Origin: Hetaerina americana
Taxonomy: Eukaryota > Arthropoda > Insecta > Odonata > Calopterygidae
Assembly: GCA_022747635.1 (NCBI GenBank)
Contig: JAKTNV010000195.1
Location: 1 to 64,000 of the forward strand
Direction of reading: 5' to 3'
DNA length: 64,000 nucleotides
Both the position numbers and the translations under genes were made by a program. Under the pieces are notes generated by a model. It was not told the DNA's origin and ran no database searches. It saw only the letters and a list, made by a program, of their open reading frames with translations. Every line of letters begins with the position of its first letter. The first letter of the stretch is position 1. Below, piece by piece: positions 22,277 to 34,613 of this stretch.

Positions 22277-22289
22277 GTCAGTTGTATCT

Positions 22290-22467
22290 AATTGACAGTG
22301 ACGCTATTGACAAGAGGGCTGTGGCATCCCAGATGACATGATCATATTCAAAGAGGAGGTTGACATTGCCATTAGATGATCTATTCCTGCAGTAGGTGAT
22401 ATTCATTCATCAATTGTTGCATGAACACAGGAAGTTAACAGTCATTAGTCAGACAATGAAGAGGCAG
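22290..22467 (+). pseudogene. Linker exon 3 of unit E2
   Basis: It matches 2160-2341 closely, with a readable FKEEVDIAIR and the same EEAG end before GTAATATG. It lacks a partner finger exon. Confidence 0.55.
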
Positions 22468-22671
22468 GTAATATGGTGACTAATCATACATATTCCAGCA
22501 TAAAATAATGCACATTGTCGTGGATGATAAATTTGTTGTTTAATGCACTTGTACAAATTAATTCTATTCTTCACCCATTCTCCCTTCCGAGTACTCTCTC
22601 CCTGAAATATAATAGGAGCAGCAAGCCAATGACAATATACAAATGACAATTAATCTGCATTACAAAATGGT

Positions 22672-22965
22672 AGTGGGTCGCGGTAGTCCAGTGGGTAGAG
22701 CGTTGGACTGCTGACCAGAGGGTCCCGGGTTCGAGTCCCAGGCAAGGCACTCTGGACACCTGCAGCTCCACCCAAGCTAAAGTGATTTTTGGATACCAGA
22801 CCTTTCTGGGAAACCATAACCAGCACAGGGAAAGGAACTGGCCCCCTACCCTGATGTGTGAATTTTCACACCCCGTATAGGCCCTAGTACTGGGTGATCT
22901 CTACCATCACCTACTAAACCAACCTTTGGGTTGATTATTGTGTTTACGGTTTTTTTTATTCCAAT
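22672..22965 (+). mobile_element. tRNA-derived SINE
   Basis: The head contains RNA polymerase III promoter-like boxes: GTGGGTAGAGCGTTGG (A box) and GGTTCGAGTCCC (B box). A body of about 200 bp follows, including CAGCACAGGGAAAGGAACTG, and then a T-rich tail. The acceptor arms do not pair, so this is not a functional tRNA gene. The same family is at 53222-53432 (minus) and, older, at 44033-44290. The homologous site near 2,540 lacks it. Confidence 0.8.
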
Positions 22966-23984
22966 TTCACCTTTACTCTGTAGACTTACAATAGCATCAG
23001 ACAGCTTTTCTACAATTCATTTTATACTAGTTTCATTTTTGTTAATTTATTATTTAATTCTTAATGCTTAGCTCTACTTAAATCTCAGAATTAATTATCT
23101 AACTAATGTCTATCTGAGTCACCTGGCATTTTGCATGCATACATATGTCTTTTGTTGTCAACACAAGGAGAATGTATTGCCTGATCTCTATCTTTAACCT
23201 GCAGAACACAATTCCTTTTTTCATGCAGTGATTTCTTGTGCATACACTGTCCTCTCTGACCCAATCTTCATCTTTTCTTGCCTTTCATCTTTTTCTTACC
23301 TTAAATCACTATTGTATGTTACCGTTAACTGCTGCCCTTTCTTCCTGCATGACCTCATGATATACTATGTCCTGTAAAGGTGGCAAATCCTATCAATTTC
23401 TTTCTGCTTGTATTTCCTTCATATGTAGACCAGAATGATGATCAAGAGTTTTGATTCCATGAGCTTTCTACCATTAATAATTGATCAGTTGATAGGTCTA
23501 TGATAACTATGCTTTAATGAACATTTCATTTACTATTTTCTCCATCCTTAAATATAATATCATGAATATCAAAGTTACTGGGCATATTATTTTGTGATAC
23601 CAGGTTCCATCTATGACATAGCCATACAGGTTTTGAAATAAATGATTAGAAGTATAATGACATGTCATTTATATGGAATATTCATTCACCTTATGCATTT
23701 GATTCAAGGGAAGAAAAAGTAGCAAATATTGACCTAGAAAATAAGATTATTTACTGGAAAGCCTGGGTTTGAAGAAGGTAGAGGCAGAGGTGTGGGAAGA
23801 TGCTGGGATATAATTTAAGGAGGAAAATCACCCTCTCGATCTCTCTCCCCCCCTTCTCCCCCACACACTTTTTTGAAATACAACTTCTTTGAATGGATCA
23901 TATTTCATTTCTTCTTCTCTTTGATTTCAGCCTTATCATTTTAAGAATCCATTCTACCAGCAAAGGGCAGGGAACAGTTCAGCC

Positions 23985-25000
23985 TGTCTCCATCACACCT
24001 CTGATGTTATGAGTTCAAGCTCCTCAGACCAGCTGAACTCCCTCATGGAGGAGTCCGTGTGGCTGGAGTCTGATGTAGACAAAGACAGGAGCTGCTGCTG
24101 AACCAACTTGAGCAAGTTGGTGCTGGTGGTCGGTTCGTCCTGGGGTGCCATCCCATTATTCCCTTGCCCTTGGCTCGTCAACACAAATGACCTCTGACCT
24201 GACCGCCACCTCAGCAGATGATGCTGTTTGACTGCTGGGGATCCTGCCGGCATCTGGTATGGAATTGTCGAGATGATTCTCACCACCTCCATGCTGTCCT
24301 TGCTGTCCTCCAGCAACTTCCCAATTTCCGTTTCATACTTCTCCTCCGACTTGCTATGCAGGTCGTCAGAGATCTCTTTGGAGATGATTGCCTCACAAGC
24401 TGACTCCTTGATTGAGAGGTGCATCTGGGCACACAGCAAGGAATGCATGTGCCTCTGCTGGTAGTGGTGCCGGCCATTCCATCCCCTGGCCCACAAGTGC
24501 ACAGGCCTGCCTGGTCGGGGGTAGTGACCCTGGGGTCTTCTTTAGTATCTCCAGCAACATCTTCATGCTAGAGCTGCTGTCCTCCATCAGGTTGAGGTTC
24601 ATTTGATTCACCTCGAACTGGCTCTGGAAGGGGGATTGGTCGAAGAAGTTCTCACTAAACTCACAGAAGGGAGAATGGCTCCTGTTCTTCAAAGGCTTGG
24701 ACCACGGGGAAGGTGGATTTTCCCCAGAGAGACAAGAGCAGCCTCCATCCCCATCCTGACCTCTCCCACTTGACCCCTGTCAGCCACCTTCCTTGGCTGG
24801 GGCCCTCCCTCCTGGGCAGGTACCTTGGGGGAACCGGCAACCTGGTAGCACTCCAGGCCTTCAGCTTGGCCAGATGGGCACTAGCTGCAGCAGATGCCTC
24901 TTCGGCATCAAGCGACTCAGTCTGTGGACGCAGAGTATGATGAGCAGAGTCTGTGGGCATGCTGGCTTGCAACCCCCCCATCATGGAAGTACCTAAGGGA
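23985..25000 (-). pseudogene. Decayed copy of the coiled-coil protein gene (copy 2)
   Basis: This minus-strand coding remnant is homologous to 3480-4430. Readable pieces in order are EEASAAASAHLAKLKAWSAT, NRSHSPFCEFSENFF, MKMLLEILKKTPG, KEISDDLHSKSEEKYETEIG with KLLEDSKDSMEVVRII, and SSMREFSWSEELELITSEV before a stop at 23993. Two or more frameshifts join the pieces. The base composition is GC-richer than the flanks. Its upstream, coiled-coil end was lost at about 25,005, where LINE sequence begins. Function and family are uncertain; see copy 1. Confidence 0.4.
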
Positions 25001-25004
25001 GATC

Positions 25005-25380
25005 TATGCTATCATTTAGAGATAAGGTAGGAAAGGTATGTCCAGGCATACTTGACTATGAGATAGACAGGGCATTAAGGGAGATAAAACTAAATAAGGC
25101 CATGGGGGTGGATAACATTCTGTTGGAACTTCTAAAAGGCTTAGGAAAATGTGGGAGGAAGAGGCTATATTGGCTGATCCGTAGTATTTATGAGGAAAGA
25201 ATCTGGCCAGAAAACTTTGTGAGATCAGTTTTAGTTCCTATTCCAACAAAGGTAAAGGCTACATCATGTGAGGACTACAAGACAATAAGTTTTATATCCC
25301 ACGCACCTTAAGTTATTCTCAGGATGATAAATAAAAAATATATTAAAAGAAAGTTACAATCTTGTTGGGAAAAGTGAATG
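25005..25380 (+). mobile_element. RTE-like LINE fragment
   Basis: It encodes the N-terminal part of the reverse transcriptase: LREIKLNKAMGVDNI, KCGRKRLYWLIRSIYEERIW, then PENFVRSVLVPIPTKVKATS followed by CEDY. These match the same region of the larger element at 34614-37110. It ends in the middle of the RT domain. Confidence 0.8.
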
Positions 25381-26439
25381 ATGTATTACATGAAAGACTA
25401 CACAGAATCGAGAAGAATTAAAAGAATGTCTTGTGAAGAAATAAGCCAGGGGATCCTGGAAGGTTGGCAGGGTGTCACTTGTGTAACAAATAGGTTTGAA
25501 AAACTGTTGGGCAATATTTCAATGCAAGTGTTAGAAAAAGAGGAAGAGTTAACTTCGGAGAGTGAACTTGTTAATGTGCCTGAAGAGGTAATAAATTCAC
25601 TTTATTCATTTAATTGTGGAATAGGTGACAAATATTCTGGATTCAAACAAACTATCTGTCCTGCCATATATTTATGCATGTGTATATAATGTGATATACT
25701 TTATGTATATATGCAGTAAAAATAACAAGTACTACTTAATAGAATAATTGAGGTAAAGAAATTATGTTTTTTTTCTTTTTTAATGTATTTTATGAGATGA
25801 AGTAACTGTAGAATGAGCAGATCTGTAAAAAATATAATACAATTAGAAAAGCATGCTTTCAGACTAGTTTTATTTTGCAAATCTTGTTTTTAAATTAAGA
25901 TGTAAATAGATTAGTAAATGCTTGGAAATTGATATTTTCTTTCAATACAACTAATTTTTTTATCTTATGAACATTGATTAACATTAAATATCCTAGTCAA
26001 TTGCTTTTTAATTACAATGGTAAATGTTACAACAGTTTACAAATATATAATTACAGAATTCCATTTAAACAAACAGTACCTCACTAAATTACTGAGAATG
26101 AAAATTATGTGAATTATATTGCCATGTATTTAGCATTTTTGTACAATATATTTTGAAATTAATTCCACATCAGTTGTTTAAGTCATACTTAAGTAAAGAC
26201 TGGAAAAATGTTTTTTCTTGGGTGCATCTCACTCTTTAGGGATGCAAATTATTGGCCATCAAATATTACAATCACTTGAGGACTTACAGCAGGATTAACA
26301 AAAAATATGACCAAAGAATTATATCTTATATACAAACACATGAAATATACCTCAAGATGAACCACAAACAAGATAGATGCACAAACCAAGCTCATACAAG
26401 TTCTAAATTTTTTGTGCTATGCCATTTCTACCTTGTACC
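25381..26439. other. Spacer with one unassigned open frame
   Basis: A plus-strand frame at 25,378-25,689 is open but has no motif I recognise. It contains an acidic stretch, EKEEELTSESELVNVPEEV, that recalls the linker exons, without good splice signals. The remainder is AT-rich. Confidence 0.3.
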
Positions 26440-26560
26440 TAAAATGCTTCCTCTCCAAAGGCATCATCTTTTTGTGGAATGTCAAAGTCACACTCTTCCT
26501 AATTATCAACTTCATCATCATAACACAACTGCAATTCTCCATTTTCCAAATGATTGTCTT
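26440..26560 (-). pseudogene. Linker exon 4 relic (left of unit B)
   Basis: The minus strand reads NHLENGELQLCYDDEVDN, stop, EECDFDIPQKDD, matching the 124-nt linker exon pattern (DHLEDAEIN..EEEV..DIPQ). The acceptor has decayed and two stops are present. Its position relative to the LRR-like block parallels 6920-7043 and 51653-51777. Confidence 0.5.
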
Positions 26561-26904
26561 AGATCAAAGATAAACAGCACCTTTTAGGTATATAAATATG
26601 GAAAATAGCTATAAAAGTACCTCAACATTTGACCATTCTGAATTTCAAAATCTTACAATTCTGTATCATGCATTTAAAATATTAAAAATATATCTATATA
26701 TCTTGCATTTACTGCTCAATTTAAATTGATTTTCTATTTTCCAATAATTCTCTTCTTATGAGTGAAACCATTCAACATCTGTTATAAATCTGTGGTGTTA
26801 TGGTATCTTAATGATTATTCCAAAGGAATCACTGAGATATTAAGATAAAATTTATGCTGCATATTAATTGAGCCATGCATATGAGCCATTATAAATGGCA
26901 TTCC

Positions 26905-28050
26905 TTAACTTGGAGAAGACCAAGTTATGATTAAAGATGGATGCCAGCTAAATGAAAAATATTTTTACAATAATATTTCAACCGATTCCCAAGATGAAGG
27001 GACCTTAAATTTAACACCATGAATGAGATATTGGTCCATCACAAAATGCATCAAAAGAACAGATAAAGCAGGTTTTAGAAGCCTGTGGTTCAGCATCAAA
27101 AAAACCGAAGTCAAATGTTTCTTGTTTTCCAAAGGGACTTCATATCCAAACTCACTTATTAAAATGCTTATTATGAACAACTTCCATTATATTCTCCACT
27201 CAATTACTTTTCTTCACTAAGCAGCAGAAGTTGCAGGAGAAATATGAAGTAATTAAGCTCAAAACATCTAGAAAAGTTGATATTTTATCATAGACCCCCC
27301 TATTTTCAGCTGATCCATAACCAGAGGATGTTCCAGACTAAAATATCTCAATGCCTGATTATTCTGAATAAGAGTTCAGCAGAATGTAACAGCGTTCTCA
27401 ATGCTATTTTTGTGCATAATGACATACTCTAAACTTTTTACATCCAGGTCCACTTTCCCAAAGATTATGTCAGCAATGCAATCCCTAAAATTATTCACCA
27501 AGAACCAGGGAACACTTTCACAGCATTCCAGTATTAACATATAGGCACCAATGTAAACATACTTTACTTCTTCCAAACCAAATGCTGTGTTATTAAAGAC
27601 TTTTTCATCTTGCTTTCCGAGGCATCATGCAATAATTCATTCTCCATCAATTAACATTCATCAAGGAACTGCCAAACTTTTGCATATATTTTCTTCAGTA
27701 ATATTCTTGACATATAAACCCTGCCCACCTTAGGCTTTCCACAGTTACTGACAAGGGAAAACATATATATTCAAATCTCCTGTGAACAAAAGTTTTTCTC
27801 TTGTATAACAAACTTTGCATTTTATTGATCTCCTCATCTTATTCCTCAAGGAAATTGAAAGGAGGTAAATTTCCAGGCAAAAAGGCATGAGACACAAGTG
27901 TTTTGCCTTGTACACAGTAAACGTAGTAGATAGTATTGAGATGAACTTATTAATAACAATCCTAGCACGATTAATGGACAAATGGGTGATATAATTTACA
28001 CATTGCCATGGAAGCCTTATAATTGATTCATGTATAGGAGATCTCAAAAT
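26905..28050 (-). pseudogene. Decayed LRR/F-box-like coding block, unit B
   Basis: Three readable minus-strand frames occur in order. The first is IINRAR-like, with RLPWQCVNYITHLSINRARI followed by VINKFISILST. The second is ESVPWFLVNNFRDCIADIIF with KSLEYVIMHKNS. The third is EFGYEVPLENKKHLTSVFLM with LMHFVMDQYLIHG. Leu/Ile spacing resembles leucine-rich repeats of F-box-type proteins, which is an inference. Equivalent residues are conserved in units A and C even though every copy has stops, so this was once a real protein. It lies between the finger exon of unit B and an exon 4 relic. Confidence 0.45.
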
Positions 28051-28432
28051 TGAAAAGTATCATAGTTTGAATTAATGTTGAATAACAAGATTATCATGTA
28101 AAAAATTATGTAATTTTAATTCTTACAGGATTAAATTGTTTCTGTTTAGACTAATTTTATCATAATAAACATAAAGATGCAGAGATTTTCAACTTTCTCT
28201 ATTATTTTTATTTAAAGAAATAACATAAAAGAGGAAAATAATGTCACTTTGATACAAAGTATAATTAATGTTTTACAAAGGTTTTTTTTCAGAGTGTAAG
28301 CAAATATTTGAGAAGGGTTTAAGAATAACATTTAATCCTCAGTAGTGTAATGCACTTTAATTTTATGTTGCCTTGGCCCTCTTCTGTTCATGATGCTCCA
28401 GGTAATAAATGATATATCTTACATTTTTAAGA

Positions 28433-29230
28433 TTATTTTACAGGGTGGGTCCTCATGTGTTTGATAAGGTGAGTACGCTGAATGAATGCCTTTGAACAGA
28501 CGTAGCACTTGTGTGGCTTTTCACCAGTGTGTGTCTTCATGTGCCTCTTTAGAACATCCTTGTAGTTAAAAGTTTTCTGACATATCATGCACTCATATGG
28601 CTTTTCACCAGTGTGTGTCTTTATGTGTTCCCTAAGATAAGCACTTTGGGCGAATGCTTTTGAACAGATGTGACACTTGTGGGTCTTTTCACCAGTGTGT
28701 GTCCGCATGTGCATCTTCATCATAGTACTCTTAATGAATGCTTTTGGACATATCATGCACTTGTATGGCTTTTCCCCAGTGTGTCAACATATGGGTCTTG
28801 ATATAATCACGATCAGCAAATACTTTAAAACATATATCACACTTCTGTCTCCTTTCCCCAGAGTGTGTCAACATGTGCCTCTTTAAATTCATCTTTCGAG
28901 AAAATCCTTTGGAACATAATCCTTTTTCTCCAAAGTATGTCAGCATGTGAATTTTTAGTTTATTAAAATGTAGGAAGTTTTTGGAGCAGAATTCACATTG
29001 GTGCTTCTTAAGAGCATGCACCAATTTGATATGACTTGCAAGGTCATTTTTTCTCTTAAAAACCTCCCAACAAACATCACATTTGAATTGAATGACATTG
29101 TTAGTGTGGACATTCATTACATGCTCTTTGAGAAGGTCCCTTTGTTCAAATACCTTGGAGCAAATTTCACACAGATGCAGTTGAGTGGCTGAAGTTTCTT
29201 CCCCTGCCTCATCTGTTTTTTTATGTTTAT
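28433..29230 (-). pseudogene. Unit B zinc-finger exon, frameshifted
   Basis: It starts after a TTTTCAG acceptor with a phase-1 split codon, like the gene A and C finger exons. Five fingers are read first: LCEICSKVFEQ, FKCDVCWEVF, HQCEFCSKNF (last His now Tyr), a fourth that has lost its first Cys (GLCSKGF), and QKCDICFKVF. A 2-nt loss in an ACACAC run near 28,785 shifts the frame just before HTGEKPYKC. In the other frame four good fingers follow (YKCMIC, HKCHIC, YECMIC, HKCYVC) and the exon ends THPVK with a stop at 28433. It is much shorter than gene C, having lost several internal fingers. Confidence 0.8.
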
Positions 29231-31463
29231 CTGAAAAATTTGAAGTATAAAGTAAAGTAGATATTCATTAATAAGTTAATACCTGTGATTAAAAATTGTT
29301 TTCACTAGTTTGGATAAACTAATTAATGTAAATTAATACTTATAGGTATATATGTTCACTCATGTGTGTTCATTCAATCATATGTGTACATGAATGTATA
29401 GAATCATGGCTAGTCTTGCCTATACAAACTCATCTGTCTATGCATGTATGTATGCAACATCAGCTATGCTGAAATCCCAAGAACAAAGCATCTGTCATCA
29501 CCTAATGCTGTTCTGAATTAAGCCTTCTAGCACTTTTTGTTTTACCTTCATCAGTGTCAAAGTCCTTTCCTTTCAAGTCTCTCTTGAGATTGGGAAACCT
29601 AAAGCAGTTACAGGGGGCTTAAACCAGTGACATGAGCCAATTTTTATTATTTTGCTTGGAAGTATTTTATTATTTAGATTAAAACTGCTACTGTTGAGCA
29701 AAGAAAAAGAATATAATATAGACTTGAAGTAAAATGAACTGTTTTTTCTTACAAAGAAAAAAAGAAATTATGTAACAAAAGGATGTATAATTCTCTCACG
29801 TTACTCCTGCACATGGGTTTACTTAATGTTACCCAGAAAGAACAATTATTCTTTATACAATGACTTCTAGAAGGAACAAAAAGAACATTTCTTTAGCATT
29901 TACTATAAAATTAGCATTAAGAAAAGGAAATATATCTTTAAGGATTAATATATTTTTTCAATGAAAAGATTTTTAAACATCGGGGAAATTTCCTACTGCT
30001 GCTTTTAACATAATGCAGAAAATAAATCAATAACAATGGATATGACATAAATAAGAAAAAAAGTAAGATTGGGACTAGGAAAATCAGAGTATATAGCAGT
30101 TAACATTAAGTTGTGCAATTAATTAATTTTAATTATGGTACATTTTTTAGGGTTTCCAGATGATTTTATTAATCTAATATTTGTGTTGGTACCATAAATT
30201 GTATATCTTGATTGGCTAAATTATAAGAATTACTGAATTATTTTGTAGCAAATTAATTTTGCAACTTCTTTTAATGTAATATAAGTAACTCTATAAGCAT
30301 TTTTCAGAATTTTTCTTACTTTTGATTCGGTTTTATTAAATGACTTTTTTACATCTCTATCAACTGAAAATAAAAAATATCAATTTTTGCAAAAATTTAA
30401 GCAAGTTGACCAAGCCAATAGTCTATCTTGCATATCAATATCTCATGGGGCCCTTAGGGTAAATGTAAAATTAGAAAGCACTGAACTAACTCTCATCTTG
30501 GATTTGTAGGTTTGTGTGGCATTCAGATGAAAGACTCCCTATTTTCAGGAATTCACCATGTATGTTATTTTTCTGTCACCAGTTTTGCCCATGTTTCAAC
30601 GAGCAACTTCAGTTTGAACCAGATCAGGTCACTTTGACCTGAAGATGCTTGTTGACACATAGGCAAAACTGTTGTCAGAAAAACAATCTATATGAGGACA
30701 ACCTGAGAATGGATAGCCTAACTTTGATCTTAATGTTTCATGAAATCCATTGTGCAGACATCACAATTAGAGCATAATATTTGGCAGGCTAATTTTTCAA
30801 AAAGCTATATACTTTTAAAAAGTGCTTTGGTAAGAAATTGGAGGTTTATTTCCATGGAAACTGAATGAATTAGTACAGCAGGAAACTACTATTAGGAATG
30901 AAATTATGAGAAAATTAGAAAAAAACTAATAAATCCTATCTTGTTGCTTCAAACAAAAGCAGCACACACATTACTAAGAAATAATAGACATGAAAAATCA
31001 AAGAATATAGTCTAACTGTAAATCGAGGACATGTAAAAAGAAAAAATGAATGTCATTGACACCTTAAACATAATGTTTAGATCCTACTTAGGGTCAAACA
31101 TAGGATATTGAAAGGGAAAAGGGTTGTTTTGGATTATTTCATTTATTTTTCTTGACTGATAAAGTCCAAATTTAGCATAACCAATTAAAACAAAAGAAGA
31201 GACTTGAAAACATAGCAAGATGAATAGAAGATCTATTCTGAGCAGGTAAATAAATAATTGCAAATAAGATGATGAAATTATCATCTTTTTGCAATTTATC
31301 ATAATATTTAAAATGGCCTCTCAGTTATTTTTTTAAAAATTCTATGAAGTTAACCCAGTTTTTCCAAAATACATTAAAATTACTGCAAGGGTTAATCAAC
31401 AATAGTTGTATTGCACCAGAAAGTAGCAAAAGTGAAGTGACAGCAGTCCTTAGCTCTCCTTAC
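29231..31463 (-). other. Intron between unit B linker and finger exons
   Basis: I see no gene. It aligns with intron 4 of gene A, minus the Penelope insertion. The fold-back hairpin of gene A has a diverged equivalent at about 30,570-30,682. Confidence 0.55.
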
Positions 31464-31587
31464 CTTGTTCCTGCAAAACCTCCCCTTCCAGTCTTACTTC
31501 TATCTGAGGAATTTCAGTATCACATTCTTCCTTAATGTTTACTTCCTCCTCAGAGGGCATATTTATTTCTGCATCTTCCAAATGATC
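31464..31587 (-). pseudogene. Unit B linker exon 4
   Basis: A 124-nt exon in the same phase as gene A exon 4: DHLEDAEINMPSEEEVNIKE, then ECDTEIPQIEVRLEGE and LQEQ before GTAAGG. It is intact in itself, but the finger exon it feeds is frameshifted. It may still be transcribed. Confidence 0.75.
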
Positions 31588-31798
31588 CTGCAAGATCAAA
31601 GAAAAAACATTACAGATTTTCAGGATATCCATGCGAAATATGTTTTAAAAACATATTATTTTGAAAATTAAGATAAAAAAGTTGTTAACTTGAATGCATT
31701 ATATTACTATAGTTTTATGTCAGCCTGTTTTGTTGAGAAATACAAGAGAAGTAACTGCATATGACTCTACACAGTGAAAAACACTTTAAACCTTTCCT

Positions 31799-32864
31799 TT
31801 AACCGTCTTAGTATGGCGGGCCGATATATATCGGCTTTCGTATCCCTGGCAAAAAGTGCGGCGGGCCAATATATTGGCTCTTGCGTAGGCCATTGTTTAA
31901 ATCATTGTAACTTATGGTTTTTTCTTTAATAATTAATGGTTTTTGTGCTATCGATAAGTTGAATTTAATAGAATTATGTTAATATTTTTTTAATTTTTTA
32001 TTAGCAATTTTAAATGCTTTTCAAAAAGTATAATTCTTACTTTAATTTTTCATTCAGTTTTGTACATGTCTGGAAGCTCTGCCTAATTGTTTGCTCGTTT
32101 TTTTTCTGAGTGGTCTTTCCACTATGAAAAGCCACTGAAAGGCTACTAATCTGTTTTCATCTGTAATCTCTTGAATGTGTTGTGGTGTGGTGGTGTTGAT
32201 ATATAGCTGCTTATTCAGACTTTGTTGAGACGATGGAAATGAGAGCACTGCTTTGTAATCATTTTGGTTTCTCTTGCCATCCATCCTATCTAATCAATTT
32301 CGCCCTGTGTAATGGATTATATTGTCAGCAGTTCTCTGTGAGTTAGAACTTCCTTTTTTCCTGCCTTTAGATTGTAAGCACATTGCCGCAGTCTCGAGGA
32401 AAGGGGAAAAGTCCCAATTTGACTCAGTGATATCAGCCTTTTCAACAGAATCGAACTATGCAGAGGCTGACAAAAACATTTGCAATTCACTGGATTTTCT
32501 TTATTTATTCATTATATTATCTACAAGTCTTCTTGATTCTTTATTATACTTAAATATCGTAGTTTAATTGAAAAATGTTTTTAAAAAAATATTTGTTTTG
32601 TGTCTAAAAATCGAAATATTATTGCTCAAATAATATTCTTCAAATTTATGATACAGTGATAATTACATTTATTTTTCTGATGACGTAAATGTATTACATC
32701 ATTATTAACTACAATATTATATTTTAAAATAAAAAAAACTGCATATGGATTTCTAAACAAATAACTTCATAATGTTTTTTTTCCTAAGGTGACACATTTT
32801 CTTAAATTACCCTTCACACTTCTCACTAGTACCCCTGAAATCCTCACTGCACCAAGAGGGTTAA
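31799..32864 (-). mobile_element. piggyBac-like element, complete non-autonomous copy
   Basis: The element is flanked by TTAA at 31799-31802 and 32861-32864. Termini are inverted: CCGTCTTAGTATGGCGGG on the left, CCCTCTTGGTGCAGTGAGG (minus strand) on the right, consistent with a TTAA-specific piggyBac family. Unit C has the empty site with a single TTAA (59969-59972) between otherwise matching flanks. The interior has only a minus-strand frame of about 75 codons (MDGKRNQNDYKAVLSF to RHVQN), with no catalytic domain visible, so it must have moved with a transposase supplied elsewhere. A GCCGATATATATCGGC palindrome lies just inside the left end. Confidence 0.85.
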
Positions 32865-33089
32865 AAAAATATGAAGTGATAAACAGAAACGCCTCTTGAG
32901 ATTCGGCCTTAGCCTTATTGAACATATATTAGGAACCCATGAACTAAGGCTGTACACTTTGCCAACTAGTGCTAACTTCATATGCATTATAATTTGATTT
33001 AGGTAATTACCAGTTAAGGTAAATTATGGATGGACATAAGTACCAAATAAAACATTTTGGGACTGCTTACAACACAAAATCCAGGGACA

Positions 33090-34610
33090 AGCTTCACATT
33101 AAGTACTCCTTCATCTCTGAGTACTTCTTCCCTTCACCTAATCCAAAATTTTTATCTTGTTCCTGCCCTTTCCTTGTTTGACTAATATTCTTCCTTCTAT
33201 TAGTTTTTAGCCTCTCACTGCTAGTCAATATGGCTTTCCTCCAATTTTTTCTGCCATCATTGGATTTCTTGGACAAACCCACAATGCCGAGCAATTCCTG
33301 ATTTGTTTTCTTTTAGGTAAATTGCCTTTTCTTTATCCTTATAGATGCAAACATTTCAAAAGCCTACAATACTCTTCTGTTAATGTCCCATATCAAATTT
33401 CAACAAATCTTTTCTTTACATCTACACTCCATGTCCCTGTCATCAAATCCCACATTTTAAATGCTACATTTCCCAGTGCAGGGAATCTGCTCATCTCAAT
33501 GCTGCATTGGCAGCATTGTGACAAAACACTTCCTAGATACGTAAACCTTATAATTTTTGCCTTCCCTTTGCAATGCTTTTTAATCTAGCCTTTTCTTCAA
33601 AATTCTACAATCTTTGTTTCATTAACGTTGAATCTCATTCAATATCTATCAAATAATGGACAACCCTGACTTATATCCTTTCTTAGCACTGCCCAACCAG
33701 ACCATCTGTTCTTCAATCCCACCTTCCCGGTCTAAGATATGTACAGATTAATGTTTAGCCTTCAGTTTATCCTATCTATTCTTATTTCCTGCATTTAACT
33801 CATTAGTTCATTGCAATTCACTTTATCAAATGCACATTTGAAATCAAGTAGTAGTACTCAGGGGATATGAACGACAGCTGAGGTCATTTGCACCATTGAG
33901 GATGGACAGGAAAGGTTGAAGGGCGAAGAAAAAACCTGGTGTCAGCATTAGCCTACACTTTACAAAAGGCCCCAAGGGGTCTGCAGCTTAATATCCCATC
34001 TGACGGATAGCGTACCCACTCAAAGTGCCCTTTACAAAGCACCTTAAGTAGGGATTGAGATACATCTGAAAAATATTCAACATTACCAGGATTTGAAACC
34101 AGGCCCTCTCGGTGTGAGGCTAGTAGGTTAGCCCCCACACCATCTTGATCCTCTTTTGAAATAAACAAAACAGATGAGTACATACTGATTGTAATCTAAA
34201 TTCCTTTCAAATAATGTTCTCAATAATTGCTACTAAACAAGAATAAAAATCCTCTATATATTTTTTGCTTGACTATCCTTTTATCGACAAATCCAAAGAA
34301 CCACTTTAGATGTGTATTATTTCAAATTTTTTGTTCCGTAGTCCTGATATAACCTTTACCTTGTTTGGAAAGGAATTAAAACTTATCATATAAAGTTTTC
34401 TGGCCAGATTCTTTTCTCTACGCTCCTACAAATCAGTCCATTTACTTTTATTTCAAAATTTCCCAAAACCTTTTGGTAATTCTGAAAACATGTTGTCTAG
34501 GATTACCACCTTATATACTTTATCTGCTTTACAGCCCTGTCTATGTCATCATCAAGTTTGCCTGGACCTAAGCTATCTTCTTCACAGTAATCTTAGTTTT
34601 CTATGTATTA
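33090..34610 (-). mobile_element. RTE-like LINE, minus-strand copy in unit B (interrupted)
   Basis: The far end encodes the LINE C-terminus (LLGIVGLSKKSNDGRKNWRK..GEGKKYSEMK). Then come decayed RT segments including DFKCAFDKVNCNELM (near 33,800-33,850) and IWPE-region sequence near 34,400. A SINE interrupts it at about 33,930-34,165. The element breaks off at about 34,612, where an opposite-orientation LINE begins, and its remaining part reappears at about 37,190-37,270. The same old insertion is in unit C (60230-61780). Confidence 0.7.
33930..34165 (-). mobile_element. tRNA-derived SINE (second type)
   Basis: Read on the minus strand, GATGGTGTGGGGGCTAAC resembles an A box and GGTTTCAAATCCTGG a B box. 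About 170 bp of body follow. It interrupts the LINE RT region. The head differs from the 22672 family. Confidence 0.6.
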
Positions 34611-34613
34611 ACT

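Larger units (their letters stand above)
19938..25004 (+). repeat. Segmental duplicate of 1 to about 4,450
   Basis: Order and orientation match the window start: spacer, degenerate ZAD exon (about 20,530-20,664), ZAD exon 1, exon 2, linker exon 3, spacer and coiled-coil copy. Differences are insertions here: a mariner fragment (21516-22156), a SINE (22672-22965) and a small insert near 23,545-23,630. Copy 1 continues further into the coiled-coil gene (to 5,370), whereas this copy is cut at about 25,005 by LINE sequence. Confidence 0.75.

Noticed and set aside
22680..22755. tRNA gene with A and B boxes
   Set aside because: Acceptor arms do not pair, and the tRNA-like head is fused to a SINE body that recurs at 53,222-53,432 and 44,033-44,290.
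23985..25000. GC-richer segment as bacterial contamination or horizontal transfer
   Set aside because: It is duplicated within the cluster with matching flanks, and encodes low-complexity eukaryote-like protein remnants.
32054..32284. Frame inside the piggyBac-like element as a transposase
   Set aside because: Only about 75 codons without the catalytic Asp motifs or the cysteine-rich end.
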